Positions 8,994 through 16,949 of a stretch of 46,104 nucleotides of DNA are shown piece after piece. The notes beneath the pieces are model-generated. The model was not told where the DNA came from and made no database searches. It saw nothing but the letters and a program-made list of their open reading frames with translations. A program made the position numbers and the translations under genes. The stretch's first letter is position 1. Every line of letters begins with the position of its first letter. The stretch is from assembly GCA_027452145.1 (NCBI GenBank), contig DAIDHB010000494.1, forward strand, positions 1 through 46,104, read 5' to 3'. This DNA is from Planctomycetales bacterium (GTDB taxonomy: Bacteria; Planctomycetota; Planctomycetia; Isosphaerales; Isosphaeraceae).

Positions 8994-9491
8994 TCAGATC
9001 AGGTCCAGACGCCGCCTCGGCGAGTGGGCCCGGCTGCACGCCGCGCAGACTCCGGTGATCAGGAAGCGATGCCCGCTCGGCCGGAATCCGTGCGCCGCGC
9101 TGATCGCGTCGCGCAGGCGCAGGATCTCGTCGTTGCGGAACTCCACGACGCGGTTGCACGACGTGCAGTGCAGATGATCGTGCGCGGGATAGCCGTAGTC
9201 GTGCTCGTACGCGCTGCGGTTCGTCAGCCGGAGCTCTCGCAAGAGCCCAGCCTCGACCAGCAGCCGGAGCGTCCGGTAGACCGTCGCGCGGCTCACCCGG
9301 TGACCGGCGTCGTGCAGATCCCGGACCAGCTCATCGGCGTCGAAATGCTTGTGCGAGTTGAAGATGTGCTCGACCAGCAGCCGACGGCGATCGGTCAGCT
9401 TCTCGCCGCGGATCTCGAGGAACTCGCGGAACTTCTCGACCGGAGAATCCGAGACAACCAGGGGGGCGAGATGATCGCGCTGCGCTTCCAC
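8994..9491 (-). CDS. fur: Fur-family metal-dependent transcriptional repressor
   Basis: Fur family regulator of 165 aa from a GTG at 9491, with AAGGA about 10 nt upstream. The N-terminal winged helix contains the family recognition motif SRATVYRTLRLLVEAGLL. Metal sites are visible as HKHFDADELVRDL, HDHLHC109TSC112 and HGFRPSGH with C149AAC152; the two CxxC pairs are the structural zinc site. The frame stays open to 9659, but that extension runs through a Fur-box-like palindrome (9561-9573) and into the fkbH gene and has no family similarity, which supports the GTG start. The palindrome suggests autoregulation. Fur, Zur and PerR cannot be told apart securely here; iron is the default expectation. 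Confidence 0.88.
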   Translation of the reverse strand: MEAQRDHLAPLVVSDSPVEKFREFLEIRGEKLTDRRRLLVEHIFNSHKHFDADELVRDLHDAGHRVSRATVYRTLRLLVEAGLLRELRLTNRSAYEHDYGYPAHDHLHCTSCNRVVEFRNDEILRLRDAISAAHGFRPSGHRFLITGVCAACSRAHSPRRRLDLI

Positions 9492-9560
9492 GAATCGGCG
9501 TTCCTTCCAGACAAGCCCGGGTCCGCCGATGTGTCGCGGAGGCCCCGGGCCCCGAGAATC

Positions 9561-9573
9561 GAGAATGATTCTC
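9561..9573 (-). promoter_or_regulatory. Fur-box-like palindrome upstream of fur
   Basis: GAGAATGATTCTC is a perfect 6-1-6 inverted repeat. It matches the Fur half-site pattern (consensus GATAATGATTATC) at 11 of 13 positions. It lies 70 nt upstream of the chosen fur start, between the fkbH stop (9622) and fur, next to a -10-like TAGAAT (minus strand, 9579-9574). A third overlapping half-site GAGAAT begins at 9554. It probably mediates Fur autoregulation. Confidence 0.65.
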
Positions 9574-9621
9574 CATTCTAGCCGATCGCGGTCGCGCAGG
9601 CGAGTCCGCCAGTTGCCGGCT

Positions 9622-11487
9622 TCAGGCGGACGGCACGAGCGCCTCGGACTCCCTGGCAACGAGGTAGGTCACCGGCCTGGTGGCGTCCTCGACGTCCAGT
9701 TCGTAGCGCACCGTGCCGTCGGGAAGGACCTCGACGCGGCGGTATCCCATTCGGTCGTAGAGTTCGCTCACCAGCGCGTTCTTCTTGGTGGGGATGTACT
9801 CGCCCAGGATCCGGGCGAATCCCTGCCGGGCGGCACGGTCGAGCAGCTCGGCGGCGAAGAACTCCTCGACGGTCCGGCCGATTACGCGGCAGCTCATCAG
9901 CCAGGTGTCGACCCGGAGGGTCCGGGGATCGTCGTCGGCCGGCACGGCGATCATCAGGCCGATCAGGCCGTGGTCGCCGAACCGGTCCGCGACCCGCACC
10001 GTCATGCCGAAGGAGCCGGGCATCGCCAGTAGCCGGAGCACGTCCTCGCGCGAGTGCCGGCGCGTCGTCAGGTTAAACTGGTTGGTCTTCCCCAGGAGCT
10101 GCACGACCCGCATCAGGTCGGCCTCGTCGATGTCGCGGACCTCGGCGCGCATGTCGAGCGAGCGGAGGTAGTCCTCCATCGACCCGGCCGACTGCTGGAG
10201 CTCGCGGCGCTTGCGCTCGACGGCGTACTGCTCGGCCCTCGCGGCGTCGGCCTCGGTCAACGCGGCGGCCTCGAACCAGAGGCCCGCCTGGAGGGCGCGG
10301 ACGTACTCGGCCGGCTCGACCGGCACGTCGGCCACGGCGACCTCGGGGATCGCCTGCCGCACCTGCTCCCGCTCGGCCGGGTTGTCGTCGAAGAAGACGA
10401 AGCTATCGAGCCCCAGGCTGAGCGTCTGGGCCAGGCGGCGAATCGTCGTTCCCTTCGGCTCCCAGTTGATCTCGGCGGCGGCGATATCGTCGAGGGTCAG
10501 GACCATCTCGGGGTTCTTCTCGAATGGCTCGCGGCCGTCGGCCTCGTTGTTCTTGGACGCGAGAGCCAGGACGATCCCCCGCTTTGCCAGGGCCTTGGCG
10601 TGCTTCTGGAACGCGCGATAGGCCTCGCCGTCGGGGCTCTCGCCCAGCGCGACGCCCAGCGGCCCGGTCTCGCCGACGACCCCGCCCCACAGCGTGTTGT
10701 CCAGGTCGAGCACCAGCACCTTCTTGGGCCCGGTGGTCACTGCCCGCACGCCGGCCCAGATGTGCTCGGCCAGGCGCACCGTGCCCCGCTCGCTGAACGG
10801 TTGCTTCGTCCAGTAATAGCGGCGCGGGTCGTAGAACGACTCGCGGCCCAGCATGCCCGAGACCATCTCGAGGTCGAGGAAGTACGAGCCCGCCGGCCGC
10901 TCGCGCCGCAGCGCGGCATTGGCGGCGCGGGTCAGCTCGACGATCCCGCCAGGCTCGCCGGCCAGGCCGAATCCCTCGGCGCCCGGCGCCATCCAGTCGT
11001 AGCCGACCTGGATCACCCGCGAGCCCATCCGCGCGGCGACATCCCAGGCCCGCCGCCAGAACGCCAGCTCGTCCGCCACCCGCTCCTCGGTGCTCCCCGT
11101 GTTGCCCATGAGGCGCTGCGTCCAGGGGATCAGCACCACCACGTCGGGCCCGGACCCCTTCGCGGCCATCATCTCGAGGTCCTGGAGGATCGTGTCATAA
11201 CCCCCCTCCGTGACCGAGACGACCTGCCCCTGGCCCCAGGCCACGGCCGTCATCGCCGGCACCAGCCAGCTCGTCGTGCACTGGCCCAGCAGGAGGACGC
11301 GCACCGTTCCCCGCGCATCCGTCTCGCCCGCCCGAGCCTTGATGAGGAACCGGCCGGCGCGCTCGATCTCCTCGGGCCCGAGGCCGCCGCGGCGCAGCGC
11401 CTCGCGCAGGACTTCCAGGGCGCGATCCATCTCACCCTGCTTCCGCAGGGCGGACAGGTGTTTGAACAGATCTTCGGACGGGGTCAT
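9622..11487 (-). CDS. FkbH-like HAD-IIIC family protein
   Basis: Protein of 621 aa with the FkbH architecture. The N-terminal region (about 1-250) contains an SGNH-like segment starting VRVLLLGQCTTSWL. The HAD phosphatase-like core has motif I D261-L-D263-N-T265 in VLVLDLDNTLWGGV, motif II ALASKNNE (about 308-315) and motif IV FFDDNPAER (about 365-373). The C-terminal part (about 470-621) resembles an acyltransferase-like domain, with KTNQFNLTTRR. FkbH enzymes take 1,3-bisphosphoglycerate, dephosphorylate it and load a glyceryl unit onto an acyl carrier protein. An ACP gene lies just upstream on the same strand (11721-11966), which fits this role. No polyketide synthase is nearby. Confidence 0.88.
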   Translation of the reverse strand: MTPSEDLFKHLSALRKQGEMDRALEVLREALRRGGLGPEEIERAGRFLIKARAGETDARGTVRVLLLGQCTTSWLVPAMTAVAWGQGQVVSVTEGGYDTILQDLEMMAAKGSGPDVVVLIPWTQRLMGNTGSTEERVADELAFWRRAWDVAARMGSRVIQVGYDWMAPGAEGFGLAGEPGGIVELTRAANAALRRERPAGSYFLDLEMVSGMLGRESFYDPRRYYWTKQPFSERGTVRLAEHIWAGVRAVTTGPKKVLVLDLDNTLWGGVVGETGPLGVALGESPDGEAYRAFQKHAKALAKRGIVLALASKNNEADGREPFEKNPEMVLTLDDIAAAEINWEPKGTTIRRLAQTLSLGLDSFVFFDDNPAEREQVRQAIPEVAVADVPVEPAEYVRALQAGLWFEAAALTEADAARAEQYAVERKRRELQQSAGSMEDYLRSLDMRAEVRDIDEADLMRVVQLLGKTNQFNLTTRRHSREDVLRLLAMPGSFGMTVRVADRFGDHGLIGLMIAVPADDDPRTLRVDTWLMSCRVIGRTVEEFFAAELLDRAARQGFARILGEYIPTKKNALVSELYDRMGYRRVEVLPDGTVRYELDVEDATRPVTYLVARESEALVPSA

Positions 11488-11720
11488 GGCGGTGGGATCT
11501 CCGGTGCGCGACGCGGTGGGGGATCGGGGTGAAAACCCTTTCGGGGCGGGTCGTCCGCGACCGTCCGGGCCGCGCGGGAAGGCGGACGGGGTCGGCCCGC
11601 TCGTTGGTGTCGATGTGACGATTCCGGCGCTTCGGGCCAGCTCGGGCCGGGCCGGGTCGGTTGGATCAGATCAGCCTGGGTCGGGTGAAGTCCGGTCAAA
11701 TGGGGTCGGATCAGGGTAGG

Positions 11721-11966
11721 TCAAGCCGCCGGGAGGCGGGCGTCGATGAGGTCGATCAGGTCGCCCACGTCCTTGAGCGCCGCGACCTCCGAGCTGCTGA
11801 ACTTCACGCCGAAGGCCTTTTCCACGTTCACGATCAGCGTGACGTGCATCAGCGAGTCCCACCCCTCGATGTCCTTCGCCGAGGTCTCGCGGGTGATCTC
11901 CAGCTCGTCGTCGTCGAAGACTTGCTGAAAGACCCGATTCAACTGCTCCAACCGGTCTGCTGCCAT
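11721..11966 (-). CDS. Acyl carrier protein
   Basis: Acidic 81-aa carrier protein. The phosphopantetheine attachment serine lies in IEGWDSLMHV, followed by the helix II pattern LIVNVEKAFGVKF and the C-terminal VGDLIDLID. The minus-strand ATG at 11966 has GAGGTG about 6 nt upstream. The open frame extends to 12350 without carrier-protein similarity. It precedes fkbH by 233 nt in the same direction and is the likely acceptor of the glyceryl unit made by that protein. Fatty-acid ACPs are similar in length, but the position beside fkbH favours a dedicated carrier. Confidence 0.88.
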   Translation of the reverse strand: MAADRLEQLNRVFQQVFDDDELEITRETSAKDIEGWDSLMHVTLIVNVEKAFGVKFSSSEVAALKDVGDLIDLIDARLPAA

Positions 11967-12204
11967 GAGTTGCACCTCGTCAGGTTGCCGTTCTCTTCCG
12001 GGTCCGGACAATGCTATCAGATCGGAGCCGTGCTCTGCACCATCGGTTGCACGAGAAAACCCGAGTCGTGCCCACGCCGACCTCGGCCGGGTTCGAACCG
12101 GATCGTCCATCCCCGCCATCGCTTGCGGGAAATCCATCGATCTAACGATAGCTCGCTGACGAGGGGGCATGTTGCCCAAAAGCAACAAACGCCTCGGTCC
12201 GGCC

Positions 12205-12519
12205 TCAGTCGAAGAACGAGCCCGAGTCGCCGAACTGCGCGCGGAACTCGTAGGCCCGCGCCTCGGCACCAGCCCAGTCGCCGGCGCGGCCCTTCTCGAT
12301 AATCTCGGCGAGTTCCTTGTACTTTGCCTCCGAGATCTCGCCCGCATCATACCGCTCGTTGATCAGTCGGGCGTCCTGCTCGAACTCCTTTGCATTACGG
12401 AGCGACACAGCCGTCAGCATGGCCTCGAAGACCCGCGCATTCTTGATCTGGCGCTGGGTCGGCTCGTTCGAGCAGCCGCAGATCGCCACAGCCAGGCCGA
12501 GGATCAGGGCCCGGCCCAT
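12205..12519 (-). CDS. Small putative lipoprotein
   Basis: Protein of 104 aa starting at the minus-strand ATG at 12519, with GGAG upstream. The N-terminus MGRALILGLAVAICGC-SN is a lipoprotein signal peptide, with the lipobox ending at the second Cys of ICGC. The mature part is helical and charged (EAMLTAVSLRNAKEFEQDARLINERYDAGEISEAKYKELAEIIEKGRAGDW). It lies 31 nt downstream of the DUF1559 gene on the same strand, an arrangement common in Planctomycetes, so the two are probably co-transcribed. No function is recognised. Confidence 0.75.
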   Translation of the reverse strand: MGRALILGLAVAICGCSNEPTQRQIKNARVFEAMLTAVSLRNAKEFEQDARLINERYDAGEISEAKYKELAEIIEKGRAGDWAGAEARAYEFRAQFGDSGSFFD

Positions 12520-12550
12520 CGAGGAGCCTCCACCCCGCAGGTTCCCGGAA

Positions 12551-13621
12551 TCAATAGGCGTCGGCACTGATCACCTCTCCCCCTGCGCGGCTGCTCATGG
12601 CCTGCCAGATCAGCAGGTTAATCGACTGCTTGATGAACCGAACGGATCCATCCCCCATCAGCACGTTTGCGCCGCCGGGATGGAGCGAGTAGAACTCATC
12701 CGTATGGCCGAGCGGGCTATTTGGCGGATGGATCACCTCGGGCACCTCGTAGAACGACGGCCCGCTGTGCGACGCCAGGATGGCTGTGGGGTAGTCGTAG
12801 TTCACCCCCGTGCCGCCTGTCCCCAGGCTGGCGAATGCGTTGTAGGCGAAGTGCCGGTAGCCCGGGATGATCCCGACCCAGGTGGCATCGGACAGGTAAG
12901 GCGTCTTCTCGCTGGCGAACACCGTGTTGCTCAGCCCGTCGGTCACGGCAGCGTAAGGGAGGTGGCTGTTCCGGTAGAGCGGGCCGTTGCACCCAACCTG
13001 GGGGTTGTCGTAGTTCGTGTTCGGCGGCTGGATGCTCGAGTCGTTCCACCCCATGTTGTACTGGTAGTTCGCCCGGGCGAACTGCGTGTTCGCCACCGGC
13101 AGCGGGTTCATGTTCGCGTCGACCATCGGACAGGTCGGCGTCGGGTTATTCGCCGACGGGCAGAGAAAGACGCCGATCTGCGTCGTGACCACCGAGTTGT
13201 TCGCCGCCACCCAGTCGGGCAGGTTCACGTTCATCGCGTTGTAGAGCGGCGCCTGCTCGGTAAACGGCAGGAGCAACGCCAGCCACCCCCACCCCGGCCC
13301 CTGGTCGAGCGTGAACGGGTCCGGGTTGTACCCCGGCACCGCGATCGTCGACGGCACGGTCGCCGCAGCGGCCGAGTTGCAGTTGCCGCTCATGCAGAAG
13401 CTGATGTAGCCCGGAACGATACAGCCGATCCCCGACTCGTAATTGGCGATCGCCAGCCCGATCTGCTTCAGGTTGTTCGTGCACTCCGCCCGCCTCGCCG
13501 CCTCGCGCGCCGACTGCACGGCCGGCAGCAACAGCGCGATCAGGATCGCGATGATCGCGATCACCACCAGCAGTTCAATCAAGGTGAATCCGTGACCGCG
13601 TTGGTGCTTGCTTGCAATCAA
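12551..13621 (-). CDS. DUF1559 (SBP_bac_10) prepilin-like exported protein
   Basis: Protein of about 356 aa of the very large planctomycetal DUF1559 family. The N-terminus contains a type IV prepilin-type cleavage/methylation signal GFTLIELLVVIAIIAILIAL followed by LLPAVQSAREAARR, so it should be processed by a prepilin peptidase and anchored by its hydrophobic helix. The central part includes ECTNNLKQIGLAIANYE and YLSDATWVGIIPGYRH. The C-terminal family signature is LHPGGANVLMGDGSVRFIKQSI. I prefer the TTG at 13621 (GGGAG 7 nt upstream) because it gives the usual short leader; an ATG at 13705 would give a 38-residue leader. The role of the family, possibly pseudopilin-like secretion, is not established. 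Confidence 0.88.
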   Translation of the reverse strand: MIASKHQRGHGFTLIELLVVIAIIAILIALLLPAVQSAREAARRAECTNNLKQIGLAIANYESGIGCIVPGYISFCMSGNCNSAAAATVPSTIAVPGYNPDPFTLDQGPGWGWLALLLPFTEQAPLYNAMNVNLPDWVAANNSVVTTQIGVFLCPSANNPTPTCPMVDANMNPLPVANTQFARANYQYNMGWNDSSIQPPNTNYDNPQVGCNGPLYRNSHLPYAAVTDGLSNTVFASEKTPYLSDATWVGIIPGYRHFAYNAFASLGTGGTGVNYDYPTAILASHSGPSFYEVPEVIHPPNSPLGHTDEFYSLHPGGANVLMGDGSVRFIKQSINLLIWQAMSSRAGGEVISADAY

Positions 13622-13883
13622 GTCTGGGCTCCCTGTCTCGGGACTCCGATCCGATGACTCGGAACGATCGACCGGAAGAATAACCGAGGATAAGGAGGAC
13701 AGCAATATTGTTTTTGGTCAGCCAAAAAAATTTGAGATGAATTCCGAACATCAGAGTTTTGGTATTCCGGTAAGAGCGACGAAAGATGCCAAAACCGCGG
13801 TGGATTACCGGCGTCGGGACGATGAGACTTCGACGAGCCCGGTGCATGGGGTCGGTGCGAAAGGCGGATGGGCTGGCGATAGC
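13622..13883. other. Intergenic region, AT-rich stretch
   Basis: No gene is supported here. About 13700-13780 is clearly richer in A and T than its surroundings and lies upstream of the minus-strand DUF1559 gene, so it probably holds that gene's promoter. No convincing pair of promoter boxes could be fixed. Confidence 0.4.
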
Positions 13884-13940
13884 AGACCAGGAAAACGAAG
13901 AAACCCACCGACCGGCGGCAGAGCCGTCCGGCGGTGGGTT
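13884..13940 (-). terminator. Rho-independent terminator after the 13983-14981 gene
   Basis: AACCCACCG at 13902-13910 pairs perfectly with CGGTGGGTT at 13932-13940, and an inner CCGG/CGGC stem extends the hairpin. On the minus strand the stem is followed by the T-rich GGGTTTCTTCGTTTTCC. It sits about 40 nt beyond the stop of the minus-strand gene that ends at 13983. Confidence 0.75.
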
Positions 13941-13982
13941 CCCTCGAGCGACGCGCTTTGAAGCTCGCTTTCGATCGGGCGA

Positions 13983-14981
13983 TCAATGGTTCGGGTCGGC
14001 CGGGGTCAGGGGGATGACCGCGCCGCCAGCGGGGGGCGTGACGGCGGGCAGTCCCGGTGTATGGCCGGACGCGGCGGACGTCACGGGGGACGAGTTAAAT
14101 CGGTAGGGCGACGATCCGCCGCCGGCGATCGGGAAGCCGCCCGTGGCCCCGGGCGTCGCCGGCGGGACCATGGCGGTGCCGGCGGACGACGACGTCGCCG
14201 GGCCGGGCTGCGGCGCCCGGCTGATCTTCGCCTGGAGGTTTTCAACCGCCGTATGGAGGTGCCGCACGATGTGGTCGCATCCCTGGGGGTTGCCGGAATA
14301 CGAGAACGAGTGCGCCTGGAGCCGCCCGAACCGCCGCTCGTAGACGACCAGGTGGACATACTCGACGAAATCGGTCGAGGGGGCCCCGCAATGTCCGCGC
14401 ATCCGGTACAGTTCGCCCGACTGGACCGCGTCCATGATCGGCTTGATGTCGCCCGGCCGGACGTGGTGCACCCCCTCGGAATCCACCACGGTGCCGTCGG
14501 CGAACACCTGGAGGAACATGCCGAACGCGCTGCCGTCGTTCGAGCGTCCCAGGGCGAACCGGGTGAGGACCGGATCGGCGTTGGTGACGGCGCTGCTGAC
14601 CCGCGACCGCGGCGTGAGCCGCTGCCCGTCGCTGCCGTCGCCGACCGGCGGCGTCTCGGGCAACCCGCCGAATGCGGACGGCGCGGGAGCCGCGGACGCG
14701 ACCGGCGCCATCGCCGACGGGGCCATCCCCGTCCGGCCCGGACTGCCCGATCCCAGGGTATTGCCGTACATGCTGCCATAGGGCAGGGGCGATGGCTGGG
14801 AGCTGGCCGACCGCGGGGCCGGCGTGCTGGGCGGCGGGTTGTTATTCCCCGACCGGAACAGGCGGCCGAACAGCCCGGACCCGTTGTCATCGCCCCCGGC
14901 GGCCACTCCCCCCGTCGCGGCGGCGAGCACCGCCATCCCCACGGCAGTCTTCCTCGCGTGCCTCGTCCATGAGCCCCGCAT
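13983..14981 (-). CDS. Secreted hypothetical protein, low-complexity termini
   Basis: Protein of 332 aa starting at an ATG preceded by AAGGAGGT. The N-terminus (MRGSWTRHARKTAVGMAVLAAATGGVAAGG) is a signal peptide. Residues about 35-120 are rich in Pro, Ser, Gly and Ala. A conserved-looking core at about 130-255 (VLTRFALGRSNDGSAFGMFLQVFADGTVVDSEGVHHV ... VVYERRFGRLQAHSFSYSGNPQGCDHIVRHLHTAVENLQ) contains two Cys. A second Pro/Gly/Ser-rich tail follows. I do not recognise the core domain. A clear terminator follows the gene. It is probably an exported protein of the planctomycete envelope. Confidence 0.72.
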   Translation of the reverse strand: MRGSWTRHARKTAVGMAVLAAATGGVAAGGDDNGSGLFGRLFRSGNNNPPPSTPAPRSASSQPSPLPYGSMYGNTLGSGSPGRTGMAPSAMAPVASAAPAPSAFGGLPETPPVGDGSDGQRLTPRSRVSSAVTNADPVLTRFALGRSNDGSAFGMFLQVFADGTVVDSEGVHHVRPGDIKPIMDAVQSGELYRMRGHCGAPSTDFVEYVHLVVYERRFGRLQAHSFSYSGNPQGCDHIVRHLHTAVENLQAKISRAPQPGPATSSSAGTAMVPPATPGATGGFPIAGGGSSPYRFNSSPVTSAASGHTPGLPAVTPPAGGAVIPLTPADPNH

Positions 14982-15230
14982 CGCCGACCTCCTTGGCAGT
15001 CAGTCCGCAAGTCCATCCTGATCGTCAAACCTTGCGCCCGATCTCGCCGCCGCGGCGTCCTCGCCGCACGTCGAGCGGTCCTCCTGACAGGAAGATCGCC
15101 GGATGAAGCCGATTCCTCCAGCGATTCCTGGGGGAACGAGAAAACCGGTGGTGTGCAACGTCGCCTTCGGAGCGATCGCCCGGCCGGAAACGCTGGCCCG
15201 GCGACCGCATCCAGAAGATCGATCGGCCCT

Positions 15231-15791
15231 TCAAACGAGCAGGAAATACCTCGACCACTCCACGACCGTGACGAGGATCCACGCCATTCCAATGACGCGA
15301 CCCATACGATCGATCCAACCGGGCTCGGTTCGCCAGCGGCCCGAGATCGCCAGTGCGATCCAGCCTCCGGCGACGGCAAAGCTGACCTGCTGCGCATAGG
15401 CGACGAAGATCGTCGACAGGTGGATAACTTGCGAGCCCATCGCCAGCAGTGCGCCGATCCAGACCGCCTCGATCGCCATCGCGGCCGTGGCGACGGCGCA
15501 GGCCATGAAGCCAGGCTGTCGGCCGAGCCTTCGCCAACCGGGATGGGGCCGGCGCAGGCGAATCAGCAGCCAGGCCACGGTCAGCGCCGCAAGATAGGGA
15601 TTGAACGCCGATCCCGCGTACTGAATGTAGAGGAATCGACGCATCCCGGGGCTCACGCCAGCGACGTCGGCCCCAAGACTGGCAAGCTGGGGCAGCGACC
15701 AGCGCATGCCCAGCGTCCCGACCGCCATCGCCGCGACCAGGATCATCGCATCGCCCACCCCGAACAGCCTGGGCCGTGCTCGAAGACACAT
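15231..15791 (-). CDS. Hypothetical membrane protein
   Basis: Protein of 186 aa with four predicted membrane helices: about 16-35 (MILVAAMAVGTLGMRWSLP), 65-80 (YLAALTVAWLLIRL), 95-120 (ACAVATAAMAIEAVWIGALLAMG) and 130-150 (AYAQQVSFAVAGGWIALAI), with a last hydrophobic stretch near the C-terminus (VIGMAWILVTVVEW). GGTGG lies just before the ATG. No family was recognised. It lies alone, with a palindromic repeat upstream. Confidence 0.65.
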   Translation of the reverse strand: MCLRARPRLFGVGDAMILVAAMAVGTLGMRWSLPQLASLGADVAGVSPGMRRFLYIQYAGSAFNPYLAALTVAWLLIRLRRPHPGWRRLGRQPGFMACAVATAAMAIEAVWIGALLAMGSQVIHLSTIFVAYAQQVSFAVAGGWIALAISGRWRTEPGWIDRMGRVIGMAWILVTVVEWSRYFLLV

Positions 15792-15820
15792 ATTCCACCC
15801 GCGGGAAAGAACATAAGTCC

Positions 15821-15839
15821 GTCAGGCTTTCAGCCTGAC
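15821..15839. repeat. GTCAGGCT hairpin repeat
   Basis: GTCAGGCT-TTC-AGCCTGAC forms a perfect 8-bp stem with a 3-nt loop. The same half-sites occur twice more at 22603-22675, so this is a dispersed palindromic repeat. Here it sits about 30 nt upstream of the minus-strand membrane protein gene. Confidence 0.8.
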
Positions 15840-16237
15840 GCTCAGCCCAGGTCAGGCTCTCGGACGGACCCGCTTTCCTGCAATAGCGGCGGAATTCCAG
15901 GACACTCCTCGCCGAACACCACCGCCGAACGCTCACCCGCGGGCGATGCGCATCCGGGTGACGGACGGTTCGGCGCGGGGAGCTGACTCCGCCGAGGAAT
16001 GGAATCGTCACCACGGATGGCACGAATACCACGAATCGAGACCGCCTCGGCTATTACCAGATTCGTGCCCTTCGTGTGATTCGTGGTCGATTTCCGAGAC
16101 TCCTCGCCGGGCATCACCGCCGGACGCCCCGGAGGAGCAAGGGCCGATCCGCATGGGCTGACCCTGCCCCAGGTGGTGTGCGGCGAGGAATGTCAATTCC
16201 AGACCGATGAGGAGGACGACGAGGCTCCGCAAGGTTT
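15840..16237. other. Gene-free region with inverted-repeat element
   Basis: No coding region is supported between the membrane protein gene and the 16238-16768 gene. The only structure seen is the imperfect inverted repeat at 16010-16087, listed separately. Confidence 0.5.
16010..16087. repeat. Imperfect inverted-repeat element (CACGAAT type)
   Basis: A 28-nt left arm (16010-16037, beginning ACCACGGATGGCACGAAT) is complementary to a right arm at 16060-16087 (ending GATTCGTGGT) with about six mismatches and a 22-nt spacer. The arms are built from repeated CACGAAT/ATTCGTG units. It resembles a REP or MITE-like palindromic unit; that class is inferred. Confidence 0.65.
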
Positions 16238-16768
16238 TCAGTCGCGCATCGCCTGGCGGACCTGCGCCGCCACCCATCCCGCCCGCCTGGCGATCGGCGC
16301 GACCGACGAATCTCGGAGGCGTTCGACCTCCGCGAGGAATTCGGAATCGGCAACCATTCGCGCCAGTCGACAGTACCAGCGAAACTCCCGCGTGTCGCGG
16401 CCTTCGATCCGCGCCAGGATCACAATTCGCAGCCGCACGACCTGCCCCGGCGTCAGTTCGGCCAGCCGCAGCCGGCGGAGAATCTCGGCCTTGATGTAGC
16501 CCGAGCGGAAGAACCAGGGATCGGCCTCGAGGAACCGGATCGATGTTTCGATGGTCGTCAGGTCACCGGCGGCCAGACTCGCCATCCCCCGCGCCAGACC
16601 GCCGGGGAACGCCAGGCGATCGTGGTTTTCGCGAAATCGTCGGCAGGCGCGCTCCCACGCCGCGCGATCGGCCGCGCTCCGCGCGCGTCGGGCGAACGTA
16701 TTCCAGACCGCCGCGTGCAAGGCCCGCAGCTCGGCGGCGTTCGTTGCGACGTCACCGGACGGGCCCAT
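16238..16768 (-). CDS. Hypothetical protein, Arg-rich and helical
   Basis: Protein of 176 aa from the ATG at 16768, which has GGGAGGA about 5 nt upstream; an ATG nine codons earlier (16795) is also open. It is largely helical and rich in Ala and Arg, with no signal peptide. Notable stretches are AAWERACRRFRENHDRLAFP, LEADPWFFRSGYIKAEILRRL and REFRWYCRLARMVADSEFL. No family or catalytic motif was recognised. A real gene is supported by the ribosome-binding site and the absence of a better frame. Confidence 0.6.
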   Translation of the reverse strand: MGPSGDVATNAAELRALHAAVWNTFARRARSAADRAAWERACRRFRENHDRLAFPGGLARGMASLAAGDLTTIETSIRFLEADPWFFRSGYIKAEILRRLRLAELTPGQVVRLRIVILARIEGRDTREFRWYCRLARMVADSEFLAEVERLRDSSVAPIARRAGWVAAQVRQAMRD

Positions 16769-16949
16769 GTCGATCCTCCCTGACTGCCGGAGCATCCCGC
16801 CTCGCGTCCGCGTCCGGATGCCGATCTACTTATCGCCCTGAGACCCCAGATCGCCCGCCCCGAGTAGCGAGTTCCCCTGTGCCGTTCCGCCGTCCGTCCG
16901 CCCGTCGCGGCACATCAAGCCCGGCGTCGTGCCCCGCGGCCGGGCCGCC

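Noticed and set aside
10054..11532. 492-aa plus-strand open frame opposite fkbH
   Set aside because: It is a shadow of fkbH, rich in Arg, Gly, Leu and Pro with no domain.
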